Below the pieces are notes generated by a model, which had not been told where the DNA came from, made no database searches, and worked only from the letters and a program-made list of their open reading frames with translations. A program made the position numbers and the translations under genes. From Thiohalobacter sp. (lineage in GTDB: Bacteria; Pseudomonadota; Gammaproteobacteria; Thiohalobacterales; Thiohalobacteraceae), in contig JALVEM010000192.1 of assembly GCA_027030825.1 (NCBI GenBank), positions 1 through 11,730 of the forward strand: a stretch of 11,730 nt of DNA, given 5' to 3'. Positions 1 through 6,053 of this stretch are shown here, piece by piece. The first letter of the stretch is position 1, and every line of letters begins with the position of its first letter.

Positions 1-5
1 AATCC

Positions 6-47
6 AGAATTCAGAATTCAAAAGCTGGAAGCGGGAAGCGGGAAGGC
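6..47. repeat. Short tandem repeats (AGAATTC x2; GGAAGCG x2 plus a degenerate unit)
   Basis: AGAATTC occurs twice in tandem at 6-12 and 13-19. GGAAGCG occurs at 27-33 and 34-40, followed by the degenerate unit GGAAGGC at 41-47. These are read directly from the sequence. No function is apparent. Confidence 0.7.
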
Positions 48-81
48 TGCGGCTGTCTCGGGTGTGACCGTTTCTTCCTTG

Positions 82-121
82 GTCATTCCGGTCGGCGCGC
101 AGCGCCGATCCGGAATCCAGG
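82..121. repeat. Extragenic palindromic repeat, copy A
   Basis: The motif starts GTCATTCCGG and ends CCGGAATCCAGG. Outer arms ATTCCGG (85-91) and CCGGAAT (110-116) pair perfectly. Inner arms TCGGCGC (92-98) and GCGCCGA (102-108) also pair, leaving a GCA loop and one unpaired T at 109. The result is a nearly complete 14-bp hairpin. Confidence 0.85.
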
Positions 122-159
122 AAAGGGTTGAACCACGGTGGCATGGATCAGCGTGGTTT

Positions 160-196
160 CTGGATTCCGGGTCTCGCTTCGCTCGCCCGGAATGAC
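160..196. repeat. Extragenic palindromic repeat, copy B (inverted orientation)
   Basis: This copy reads CTGGATTCCGG to CCGGAATGAC, the reverse orientation of copy A. Arms ATTCCGGG (164-171) and CCCGGAAT (186-193) pair perfectly over 8 bp. The 14-nt loop is T/C/G-rich and differs from the loops of copies A and D. Confidence 0.8.
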
Positions 197-203
197 TCCA
201 CCA

Positions 204-265
204 CCCAAGTCATCCCGGAAGCCCGCTCAGCCTTACCCCCAAGTCATCCCGGAAGCCCGCGCAGC
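204..265. repeat. Direct repeat: truncated copy C and left half of copy D
   Basis: Positions 204-231 and 238-265 match at 27 of 28 bases; the first 23 (204-226 and 238-260) are identical. Each begins CCCAAGTCATCCCGGAAG. The upstream unit (copy C) stops after the left half of the hairpin, so it looks like a truncated copy of the element completed by copy D. Confidence 0.8.
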
Positions 266-283
266 GGGCTATCCGGGATCCAG
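243..283. repeat. Extragenic palindromic repeat, copy D
   Basis: The copy runs from GTCATCCCGGA to TCCGGGATCCAGG. Outer arms ATCCCGGA (246-253) and TCCGGGAT (272-279) pair perfectly. Inner arms AGCCCGC (254-260) and GCGGGCT (264-270) pair around a GCA loop, as in copy A, leaving one unpaired A at 271. It has the same architecture as copy A with compensating arm changes (ATCCCGG rather than ATTCCGG). Confidence 0.85.
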
Positions 284-324
284 GAGAAGTATCAGCCGTA
301 ATGGCAGGGAGCAGTGGGGTTTCC

Positions 325-379
325 GGATTCCGGCTCGCGTTCCCCCGGCTCAAGGCCAGGGTCACTTGGCCGGAATGAC
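325..379. repeat. Extragenic palindromic repeat, copy E (inverted, long loop)
   Basis: Arms ATTCCGGC (327-334) and GCCGGAAT (369-376) pair perfectly over 8 bp and are followed by GACA, as in copy B. The loop is 34 nt, longer than in the other copies, and contains a CCCCCGGCTC block, so this may be a copy carrying an insertion. Confidence 0.7.
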
Positions 380-429
380 ATGGTTAAAGAACACCTCACT
401 CCTTACTCCTCACCCTTCACTCAATTTCC

Positions 430-451
430 GTGGATTCAGTGGATTCCGTGG
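430..451. repeat. GTGGATTC tandem repeat
   Basis: GTGGATTCA (430-438), GTGGATTCC (439-447) and a partial GTGG (448-451) lie in tandem, just beyond the 3' end of zapG. No function is apparent. Confidence 0.6.
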
Positions 452-485
452 CCATCATCAACCCGTCTGTGGCACCGGCCGCGTG

Positions 486-1058
486 TCAGGCCCGGTTGCC
501 CTGCTGTTCCGTGCCCGTGTCCTCGGTGCCCGTCTTCTCCATGTCGGGCACATGCGGGGCATCGCCCACCACTTCCTCGTTTTCCTTCCCGGTTGCCTTC
601 GCTTCCTTGCGCAGGCGGGCGGTGGGCGGCGGTTCCGGCTGTTGCTCGGTGGTGGCCTCGCCGGTGCGGGATGCCTCGGTGGCTTCGCCGGCCGCGGGTG
701 AGGACTGGATCAGCCGTTCGGTGGCTTCCATGTCGGCCTGCAGCGCCAGCGGCCGTTCGCCCACCAGCTGCTGGGCGCTGTTGGCGAGGTGGAGGTAGAC
801 CTCCCGGTACTGGGCCGTCAGTCCGTGAAAGAGCTCGGCGGTCTTCTGGAAATGGGCGCCGACCTGCTCCTTGTAGTTCTCGTGCTCGCGGGTCTTCTCC
901 AGCACGCGGGCGCGCGCCTGTTCCAGTTCGGCCTCGAGCCTGCGGCGTCTGCCGTCGTCGCGCCGACGCAGCGCGAACATGGTGAGCGCCCCGGCCAGCA
1001 GGCCGACGGCGAAGGCGGCGACGAGATAGAGGATCAGAAAATCCGGCTGTTCGGTCAT
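486..1058 (-). CDS. zapG: ZapG/YhcB (DUF1043) inner-membrane division protein with a long tail
   Basis: This 190-residue protein fits the DUF1043 family. YhcB of E. coli is a single-pass inner-membrane protein with roles in cell division and envelope biogenesis. Residues 9-30 form one N-terminal membrane helix, followed by a basic stretch (RRRDDGRRRR, 31-40) and a predicted coiled coil (about 40-65). The conserved family block lies at about 66-98, with VGAHFQKTAELFHGL and YREVYLHLANSAQQL. From about residue 115 the tail is low-complexity, acidic and rich in Thr, Gly and Glu, ending with TGTE repeats. E. coli YhcB is about 130 residues, so the tail adds roughly 60. The ATG at 1058 is preceded by an AGG-containing site (1066-1068) at 7-nt spacing. 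The gene lies 70 bp downstream of trhP on the same strand and may be cotranscribed with it. The family call is firm; the role of the tail is unknown. Confidence 0.85.
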   Translation of the reverse strand: MTEQPDFLILYLVAAFAVGLLAGALTMFALRRRDDGRRRRLEAELEQARARVLEKTREHENYKEQVGAHFQKTAELFHGLTAQYREVYLHLANSAQQLVGERPLALQADMEATERLIQSSPAAGEATEASRTGEATTEQQPEPPPTARLRKEAKATGKENEEVVGDAPHVPDMEKTGTEDTGTEQQGNRA

Positions 1059-1128
1059 GGGGGCACCTGCCTTGAATCTTTTCCTGCAGTGTAACGCTGC
1101 GCGGCCGGGGAAGGAACCTGACGACCTG

Positions 1129-2421
1129 TCATCCTGACAGTTCGCGGGCGAGCAGCACGGGGGGTGTCAGGCGCGTCTCGAGCGGAATCCGGACCCGGTG
1201 GCCGCTGCCGGGTGCCGTGGCGACGGGGCGGCCTTCGGCATCGAGCAGGGTGTCGAGGCGCAGCCGCCGGTTGCCCGCCGGCGTGATCAGCTCCAGGGTG
1301 TCGCCGACGGCAAAGCGGTTCTTGACCTCGAACAGCCCGACGCCTGAATCCGGATCCTGCGAGAGGAGTTCGGCCACGAACTGCTGGCGCCGGTTTCGCG
1401 AGGCGCCTTCCTCGTAGTTCTGGTGAGCCTCGGGCGGCAGGTGGCGCTGGAGGAAGCCCTCGGTGTAGCCGCGGCTGGAGAGATTCTCGAGCTGACCGAG
1501 CAGGGCCGGATCGAAGGGGCGCCCGGCGACCGCGTCGTCGATGGCCCGCCGGTAGGCCTGGGTGACACGAGCGACGTAATAATGGGATTTGGTGCGGCCC
1601 TCGATCTTGAGGCTGTCCACGCCGATTCGCACCAGTCGCTCGACGTGGCGGATGGCCCTCAGATCCTTCGAGTTGAGGATGTAGGTGCCATGCTCGTCCT
1701 CCTCGATGGGCATGGCCTCGCCGGGACGGCGGCCTTCCTCGAGGAGCGCCGTGGCCGGGGTCGGCACGGCCACTGTTTCGCCCGTCTCCGGGTCCGTCGT
1801 CCCGGGTCGCACCCGGTAGTCCCAGCGGCAGGCGTTGGTGCAGGTGCCCTGGTTGGCGTCCCGGTGGTTGAAGTAGCCCGAGAGCAGGCAGCGGCCCGAG
1901 TAGGCGATGCACAGGGCGCCGTGCACGAAGACCTCCAGCTCGATGTCCGGGCACTGCTGGCGGATCTCCTCGATCTCCTCGAGCGAGAGCTCGCGCGAGA
2001 GGATGATCCGGCGCAGCCCCTGGCGGGCCCAGAAGCGCACCGAGGCATGGTTCATGGTATTGGCCTGCACGGACAGGTGCACCGGCATCTCCGGCCACTG
2101 TTCCCGCACCAGCAGGATGAGGCCGGGATCGGCCATGATCAGGGCATCGGGCCCCAGGGCGACGACCGGCGCCAGATCCTCCAGGAAGGTGGCCAGCTTG
2201 GCGTTGTGCGGCAGCACGTTGACGGCCAGGAAGAACCGCCGCCCGGCCGCGTGCACGCGGCGAATGCCTTCGGCCAGGGTCTCCAGCCGGTGAAACTCGT
2301 TGTTCCGCACCCGCAGGCTGTAGCGCGGGATGCCGGCATAGACGGCGTCCGCGCCGAAGGCCAGCGCGTGGTCGATGTGCCTGAGGGTGCCGGCCGGGGC
2401 CAGCAGTTCGGGTGCCTTCAT
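1129..2421 (-). CDS. trhP: tRNA hydroxylation protein TrhP (U32 peptidase family, YegQ)
   Basis: This 430-residue protein matches the U32 'peptidase' family member YegQ, renamed TrhP, which acts in the prephenate-dependent route to 5-hydroxyuridine at tRNA position 34, the first step towards cmo5U. It starts KAPELLAPAGT and has VYAGIPRYSLRVRNNEF (28-43). The U32 signature ELEVFVHGALCIAYSGRCLL (161-180) is followed by GTCTNACRW (192-200). Cysteines 171, 178, 194 and 198 are the likely Fe-S ligands. A second conserved block, EDEHGTYILNSKDLRAI (241-257) and SLKIEGRTKSHYYVARV (270-286), separates this family from true proteases. Length is close to E. coli YegQ (about 450). The start at 2421 is chosen because family homology begins there; no strong Shine-Dalgarno is visible. 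The frame stays open a further 2 kb upstream, but that extension lies antisense to the chemoreceptor and the gene after it and is not coding. The gene is divergent from the chemoreceptor. Confidence 0.92.
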   Translation of the reverse strand: MKAPELLAPAGTLRHIDHALAFGADAVYAGIPRYSLRVRNNEFHRLETLAEGIRRVHAAGRRFFLAVNVLPHNAKLATFLEDLAPVVALGPDALIMADPGLILLVREQWPEMPVHLSVQANTMNHASVRFWARQGLRRIILSRELSLEEIEEIRQQCPDIELEVFVHGALCIAYSGRCLLSGYFNHRDANQGTCTNACRWDYRVRPGTTDPETGETVAVPTPATALLEEGRRPGEAMPIEEDEHGTYILNSKDLRAIRHVERLVRIGVDSLKIEGRTKSHYYVARVTQAYRRAIDDAVAGRPFDPALLGQLENLSSRGYTEGFLQRHLPPEAHQNYEEGASRNRRQQFVAELLSQDPDSGVGLFEVKNRFAVGDTLELITPAGNRRLRLDTLLDAEGRPVATAPGSGHRVRIPLETRLTPPVLLARELSG

Positions 2422-2527
2422 GGGAACGGAGCCGGGTTGCATGCCTGGACGCGGAATCCTAATCGACCGGTGCGGATCGCACAATCTCGAGGACCACGAA
2501 GTGCGCTTCGACCTCCTGACGGGTACA

Positions 2528-2554
2528 TCAAGATTCCCAGCCCGTTGCCGATGA
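2528..2554 (+). promoter_or_regulatory. Candidate sigma-28 (FliA) promoter for the chemoreceptor gene
   Basis: TCAAGATT (2528-2535) is followed after exactly 11 nt by GCCGATGA (2547-2554). The FliA consensus is TAAAGTTT-N11-GCCGATAA, and TCAAG variants of the -35 are common. The -10 box matches at 7 of 8 positions. It lies 59 bp upstream of the chemoreceptor ATG, as expected for a flagellar class 3 gene. This is a pattern match by eye and has not been scored. Confidence 0.6.
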
Positions 2555-2602
2555 AGGCACGTGAAAGGGATTCGAGTCCTTGTCATCGAAGAAGCCAGCG
2601 AC

Positions 2603-2607
2603 AGGAG
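2603..2607 (+). promoter_or_regulatory. Ribosome binding site of the chemoreceptor gene
   Basis: AGGAG lies 6 nt before the ATG at 2614. It supports that start over the in-frame ATG four codons later. Confidence 0.75.
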
Positions 2608-2613
2608 TGAACG

Positions 2614-3843
2614 ATGACGATCCGCATGAAAATGGTGATCCTGGCCATCCTGGCCGTGACAGGCCAGTTGCTGGTGTTCGGCATCCTCTATGGCGATCTG
2701 GAGAAGCTCTCGAACACCTATCTCGCCTTGCACGGATCCGGTGCAAGCGACGAATTCGTGACCGAAATCAGGACGGTCTGGCGCAACGCGCTCAAGGAAG
2801 TGATGGTCATCGTGCCGCTGGTGCTGGGTGGCGTGTTCTGGATCGCCTGGGGCGTGGCCAGGGGCGTGCGGCGTCTGCGCGACACCATGGAACAGGCAGT
2901 CCGGGACCGGAACCTCACCCTGAAGATGGAGGTGGCGGGGCGTGACGAACTGGCCGGGATCGCGACCGCCTACAATACCCTGATGGACGAATTCTGCCGG
3001 GTGATGACGACGCTTCGCGAGGCGCTGGAACGTCTGCGATCGGCCTCCGGGATATCCGGCGAGGCCTCCGATGCACTCGACGAGGCGGTGGCCGCCCAGG
3101 GGCGGGAACTGGATCAGCTCGCCGCCGCCATCAATCAGATGGCGGCCACGGCTCAGGAGATCTCGCGCAATGCCGCCGCCACGCTCGAGGCAGCCGAGGA
3201 AGCCGATGTGGCCGCCGAGTCCGGTCGCGAGGTGGTTCGCGAGAATGAAACCCGACTGAACACCCTGGCGGGTGAAGTCGACCGCACCTCGGCCATTCTC
3301 GACCGCCTGAGCGAGGAGAGCTCCGGCATCGCTGCCATGCTCAATTCCATCCGTGGGATCGCCGAGCAGACCAATCTGCTGGCACTCAACGCCGCCATCG
3401 AGGCCGCCCGTGCCGGCGCCCAGGGACGGGGCTTTGCAGTGGTGGCCGACGAGGTGCGCACGCTCGCGCAACGCACGCAGGATTCCACCTCCGAGATCGA
3501 GCTGGTGGTCGACAGGGTGCTCGGCAGCATCCGCGAGGCCGTGGAGGCCATGGCCAGCGGGCGGGAATGTGCGCAATCGAGCGTGAGCCAGGCAAAGGAA
3601 GTGAGTGCCGCGTTCGAACGCATCCGCGAGAGCGTCTCGGCGGCCGCGGCTCACAACCGGGAGATCGCGGTGGCCACCGAACAGCAGGGTGTGGCAGCCG
3701 AGGAGATCAACCGGGGTGCGGCTCATCTGGCGGATGCCGGAGCCGTCACCGCCGATTGCGCGGTGCGGGTCGGCGAGGCGGCCCGGGCGATCGAGGAGGC
3801 CTGCCAGGCGATCCTGCAGGCGGAACAGCGGTTCCGGGCCTGA
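2614..3843 (+). CDS. Methyl-accepting chemotaxis protein with a very small periplasmic domain
   Basis: This 409-residue chemoreceptor has two membrane helices (about 7-26 and 63-83) enclosing only about 36 periplasmic residues. A HAMP domain (about 80-132, with GRDELAGIATAYNTLM at 109-124) and a cytoplasmic signalling domain follow. The hairpin tip is canonical: EQTNLLALNAAIEAARAGAQ at 251-270, then GRGFAVVADEVRTLAQRTQ. It would act at the inner membrane, controlling CheA through CheW. The usual ligand-binding domain is missing, so it may sense membrane state, a partner protein or energy status; which of these cannot be told from sequence. There is no C-terminal NWETF-like CheR-docking pentapeptide; the protein ends QRFRA. 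A sigma-28-like promoter lies 59 bp upstream and an unrecognised membrane-protein gene begins 48 bp downstream on the same strand. Confidence 0.93.
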   Translation: MTIRMKMVILAILAVTGQLLVFGILYGDLEKLSNTYLALHGSGASDEFVTEIRTVWRNALKEVMVIVPLVLGGVFWIAWGVARGVRRLRDTMEQAVRDRNLTLKMEVAGRDELAGIATAYNTLMDEFCRVMTTLREALERLRSASGISGEASDALDEAVAAQGRELDQLAAAINQMAATAQEISRNAAATLEAAEEADVAAESGREVVRENETRLNTLAGEVDRTSAILDRLSEESSGIAAMLNSIRGIAEQTNLLALNAAIEAARAGAQGRGFAVVADEVRTLAQRTQDSTSEIELVVDRVLGSIREAVEAMASGRECAQSSVSQAKEVSAAFERIRESVSAAAAHNREIAVATEQQGVAAEEINRGAAHLADAGAVTADCAVRVGEAARAIEEACQAILQAEQRFRA

Positions 3844-3891
3844 GACGATTCCGGTGAGCGGACTCTCGAGCGGGTTCAGGATTTCCGAACG

Positions 3892-4416
3892 GTGCACCAT
3901 CCTGCCAACAGCGGCATGAAGTCCTGGCACAACAACGACTCCGCCGACATGCAGCTGTTCCTGCGCCGCATGCGCAAGGGGCGCCCGTGGGTGTTCGGCA
4001 TCCTCCATGGCATTCTGCTGATCGCCTGGTATCCGTTTTTCCGGCAGGGGCTGGAATGGCTGGATGCCGGGCGCCCGCTCGCCGGTTGGCTGATCATCCT
4101 GATTCCAGGGCTGGTCTGCCTTGCGGCCTCGCGCATGGCGATCAGGGCCTACGAACAGTCGTTCGATGACGTGCGCAAGGGCAGGGTGCGCCGGGTGATG
4201 CGTACGGCGGAGAATCTGAAGATCATGGATGAAAGCATCGAACGCATGCCGATTCCCGGAAGCAACCTGGATCAGCAGCACGTTCGGGAGTTCCTGCGCA
4301 AGGGCGCCCGCATGGGCGGTTACGAGCGCCCGGACCGGGGGCAGGCCTTGCGCCGGCTGCTGTTCTGGCTGCTGGCCGCCTCCGCCTTCATGTATCTGCG
4401 TCCCTGGGAGCTGTGA
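3892..4416 (+). CDS. Uncharacterised three-helix membrane protein
   Basis: I do not recognise this 174-residue protein. It has hydrophobic segments at about 33-50 (WVFGILHGILLIAWYPFF) and 62-84, a charged cytoplasm-like middle (85-150) with RKGRVRRVMRTAENLKIMDE, and a third hydrophobic segment near the C-terminus (153-169). The GTG at 3892 has AGGA (3878-3881) 10 nt upstream. In-frame ATGs at 3916 and 3949 lack any ribosome site but would also keep all three helices. The gene begins 48 bp after the chemoreceptor on the same strand with no visible terminator between, so cotranscription is likely. Its last 29 bp overlap the 3' end of queG on the other strand. A coherent membrane topology argues for a real gene. 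A role near the chemoreceptor is only suggested by position. Confidence 0.65.
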   Translation: MHHPANSGMKSWHNNDSADMQLFLRRMRKGRPWVFGILHGILLIAWYPFFRQGLEWLDAGRPLAGWLIILIPGLVCLAASRMAIRAYEQSFDDVRKGRVRRVMRTAENLKIMDESIERMPIPGSNLDQQHVREFLRKGARMGGYERPDRGQALRRLLFWLLAASAFMYLRPWEL

Positions 4417-5494
4417 GGCCGGCCGCGTTCTGCCGCGCCAGCGCCCAGGCCACATGCTCGCGCACCAGGGGCGACGGGTGGCTCAGCCGCGCCTCGAGCG
4501 CTGTGCGGATCTCTGCCGAAGGCGGCGCGTTGCCCAGCGCCACCGCCAGATTGCGCAGCCACCGCACATGACCCAGCCGCCGGATGGGCGAACCTTCGGT
4601 CTTCTGCAGGAACTCCGCTTCCTCCCAGGCAAACAGGTCGACCAGCCGGGCCGAGTCGAGGCCGTGGCGAGGCAGGAAGTCGGCCTCGGGCGTGGGCGTG
4701 GCGAAGCGGTTCCAGGGGCAGACGAGCTGGCAATCGTCGCAACCGTAGATGCGGTTGCCCATGAGCGGCCTCAGGGCCTCCGGAATGGAACCGTGCAGCT
4801 CGATGGTGAGATAGGAGATGCACAGTCGGGCATCCACGTCACCCGGCGCCACGATGGCCCGGGTCGGACAGATGTCGATGCAGGCCGTGCAGGTGCCGCA
4901 GTGGTCCCGCGCGGGGGTGTCGGGCGGCAAGGGCAGATCGGTGTAGATCTCCCCGAGAAAGAACCAGGAGCCGTGCTCGCGGTCGATCAGGTTCGAGTGC
5001 TTGCCGCGCCATCCGAGTCCGGCCTTCTCGGCCAGCGGTTTCTCCAGCACCGGGGCGCTGTCGCAGAACACCCGGTAGCCGAAGGGGCCGATCTCTTCCT
5101 CGATCCGCCGGGCCAGCCGTTGCAGCCGCTTGCGCACCAGCTTGTGGTAGTCGCGCCCCAGGGCGTAGCGCGAGACGAAGGCCCGCTCCGGATCCGCCAG
5201 CAGGTCCTGCCCCTCGCGTTCCCTGCCCGGGTAGTAGTTCATCGCCGCCGAGATCACCGACACCGTGCCCGGCACCAGTTCGGCCGGTCGCGTGCGTTTC
5301 GTGCCGTGCCGGGCCATGTAATCCATCTCGCCATGATGGTTCTTCGCCAGCCAGGCGAAATGCTCCCGCTCGGCTTCGGAGAGATCCGTGTCGGTGAAGC
5401 CGATGCGCTGGAAACCCAGCTCGCGGCCCCAGGCGCGGATCTGCTCGGCCAGCCGGGCGGGGTCGTCGAGTGCGGAGGAGCGGGAGGGCTTCAT
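4388..5494 (-). CDS. queG: Epoxyqueuosine reductase QueG
   Basis: QueG catalyses the last step of queuosine synthesis, reducing epoxyqueuosine to queuosine at position 34 of GUN-anticodon tRNAs. It uses cobalamin and two [4Fe-4S] clusters. This 368-residue protein is close to the E. coli length (379). The cobalamin-binding N-terminal region includes RIGFTDTDLS (30-39) and AAMNYYPG (83-90). The conserved Asp of the DSAPVLEK motif is D145. The ferredoxin-like part has CGTCTACIDICP (Cys 199, 202, 205, 209) and CDDCQLVCPW (Cys 252, 255, 259), with a further Cys at 225. HEAT-like repeats follow at the C-terminus (about 300-355). The ATG at 5494 fits family length, though no Shine-Dalgarno stands out. 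It follows the DUF3775-like gene by 80 bp on the same strand and overlaps the convergent membrane-protein gene by 29 bp. Confidence 0.95.
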   Translation of the reverse strand: MKPSRSSALDDPARLAEQIRAWGRELGFQRIGFTDTDLSEAEREHFAWLAKNHHGEMDYMARHGTKRTRPAELVPGTVSVISAAMNYYPGREREGQDLLADPERAFVSRYALGRDYHKLVRKRLQRLARRIEEEIGPFGYRVFCDSAPVLEKPLAEKAGLGWRGKHSNLIDREHGSWFFLGEIYTDLPLPPDTPARDHCGTCTACIDICPTRAIVAPGDVDARLCISYLTIELHGSIPEALRPLMGNRIYGCDDCQLVCPWNRFATPTPEADFLPRHGLDSARLVDLFAWEEAEFLQKTEGSPIRRLGHVRWLRNLAVALGNAPPSAEIRTALEARLSHPSPLVREHVAWALARQNAAGLTAPRDADT

Positions 5495-5574
5495 GCGCTG
5501 TCATCGGGTTGCAGACAGGGTGCGAGCGGGCCGGAGGCACAATCGGCCACACGGGAGCATGCCGTCCCGGGCGC

Positions 5575-5958
5575 TTACTCGCATTCGTGGCCGTGCAGGC
5601 GCAGCCCTTCCTGGAGATAGTCGGCGACCAGCGGCGTGGAGATGAGGTAGTCGGCCGTGTGATCGTTCCAGTTCTCGTTGGCCTGGGCCAGGGCCCTGTC
5701 CCATTCGTCGATCGTGAAGTCCTCGCGGCCCAGCCACATGAGGGCGACCAGGGTGGCCTGCTGATCCGGTTCCAGATCCTCGATGGCGGACTTGAGCTCC
5801 AGATAGGTGAGGTCGTCGTGATGATTGGCGAGGGTCTGCATGGCCCAGTCGTCCGTGGGATTCATGCCGTCCTCGGGAAACACCACGTCTTCCTTGGCCT
5901 GGAACTCGCGGGCCCGGTCGATGATGGCGCATACGATGTCGGGATTGATGTCCAGCAT
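5575..5958 (-). CDS. DUF3775-like protein of unknown function
   Basis: This 127-residue acidic soluble protein has no signal peptide or membrane segment. It begins MLDINPDIVCAIIDRAREFQ, contains DDLTYLELKSAIEDLEPDQQ (48-67) and ATLVALMWLGREDF (68-81), and ends in a Trp/Asn-rich helix and a short His/Cys tail (LHGHECE). The pattern resembles my recollection of DUF3775, a family without known function; this is a memory-based match. The ATG at 5958 is chosen because AAGGTGA (5964-5970) stands 5 nt upstream. An in-frame GTG at 5967 would add only three residues and would lie inside that ribosome site. It sits between nhaA (96 bp upstream) and queG (80 bp downstream), all on the minus strand. Nothing visible links it to either. 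Confidence 0.75.
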   Translation of the reverse strand: MLDINPDIVCAIIDRAREFQAKEDVVFPEDGMNPTDDWAMQTLANHHDDLTYLELKSAIEDLEPDQQATLVALMWLGREDFTIDEWDRALAQANENWNDHTADYLISTPLVADYLQEGLRLHGHECE

Positions 5959-5963
5959 GGCGG

Positions 5964-5970
5964 TCACCTT
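5964..5970 (-). promoter_or_regulatory. Ribosome binding site that decides the DUF3775-like start
   Basis: On the minus strand AAGGTGA precedes the ATG at 5958 by 5 nt. The alternative GTG at 5967 falls inside this site, so the ATG is the better start. Confidence 0.65.
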
Positions 5971-6053
5971 CGATGATGCCGTGGATCATCCATGCAGTCC
6001 GCATGGCTCATGGGCAGTCTACCTCAGGGCCGGTACACCGGCACCGACCCGGA

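Larger units (their letters stand above)
1..485. other. Gene-free, repeat-rich intergenic region
   Basis: No convincing coding sequence is visible here; the open frames read across it are low-complexity, Arg/Pro/Ser-rich and lack any recognisable domain. From left to right it contains a tandem pair of AGAATTC (6-19), a GGAAGCG tandem (27-47), five hairpin-type repeat copies (about 82-379), a pyrimidine-rich ACTCCT/CACTC-like stretch (about 391-421) and a GTGGATTC tandem (430-451). It lies downstream of zapG, whose stop codon is at 486. No clear T-tailed terminator for zapG was found. The mosaic of simple and palindromic repeats suggests an extragenic repeat accumulation site rather than a regulatory region, but that is inference. 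Confidence 0.75.

Noticed and set aside
82..283. Possible CRISPR array
   Set aside because: The repeats are irregular in spacing, occur in both orientations and are self-complementary. There is no run of equal-length spacers, and no cas gene is in the window.
138..985. Plus-strand frames over the repeat region and across zapG
   Set aside because: They read through palindromic repeats and antisense to zapG, are Arg/Pro/Ser-rich, and have no ribosome sites or domains.
1129..4455. A single 1108-codon reverse-strand open frame
   Set aside because: Only its last 430 codons (trhP) are coding. The rest lies antisense to the chemoreceptor and the membrane-protein gene, is rich in His, Gly, Arg and Leu, and shows no domain. 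High GC removes stop codons in the opposite frame.
4229..5620. 463-codon plus-strand frame over queG
   Set aside because: It is antisense to a complete queG with all its cysteine motifs, and its own product has no recognisable fold.
6029..6042. Short hairpin GCCGG-TACA-CCGGC after nhaA
   Set aside because: The stem is only 5 bp and there is no T-run on the minus strand, so it does not support a terminator call.
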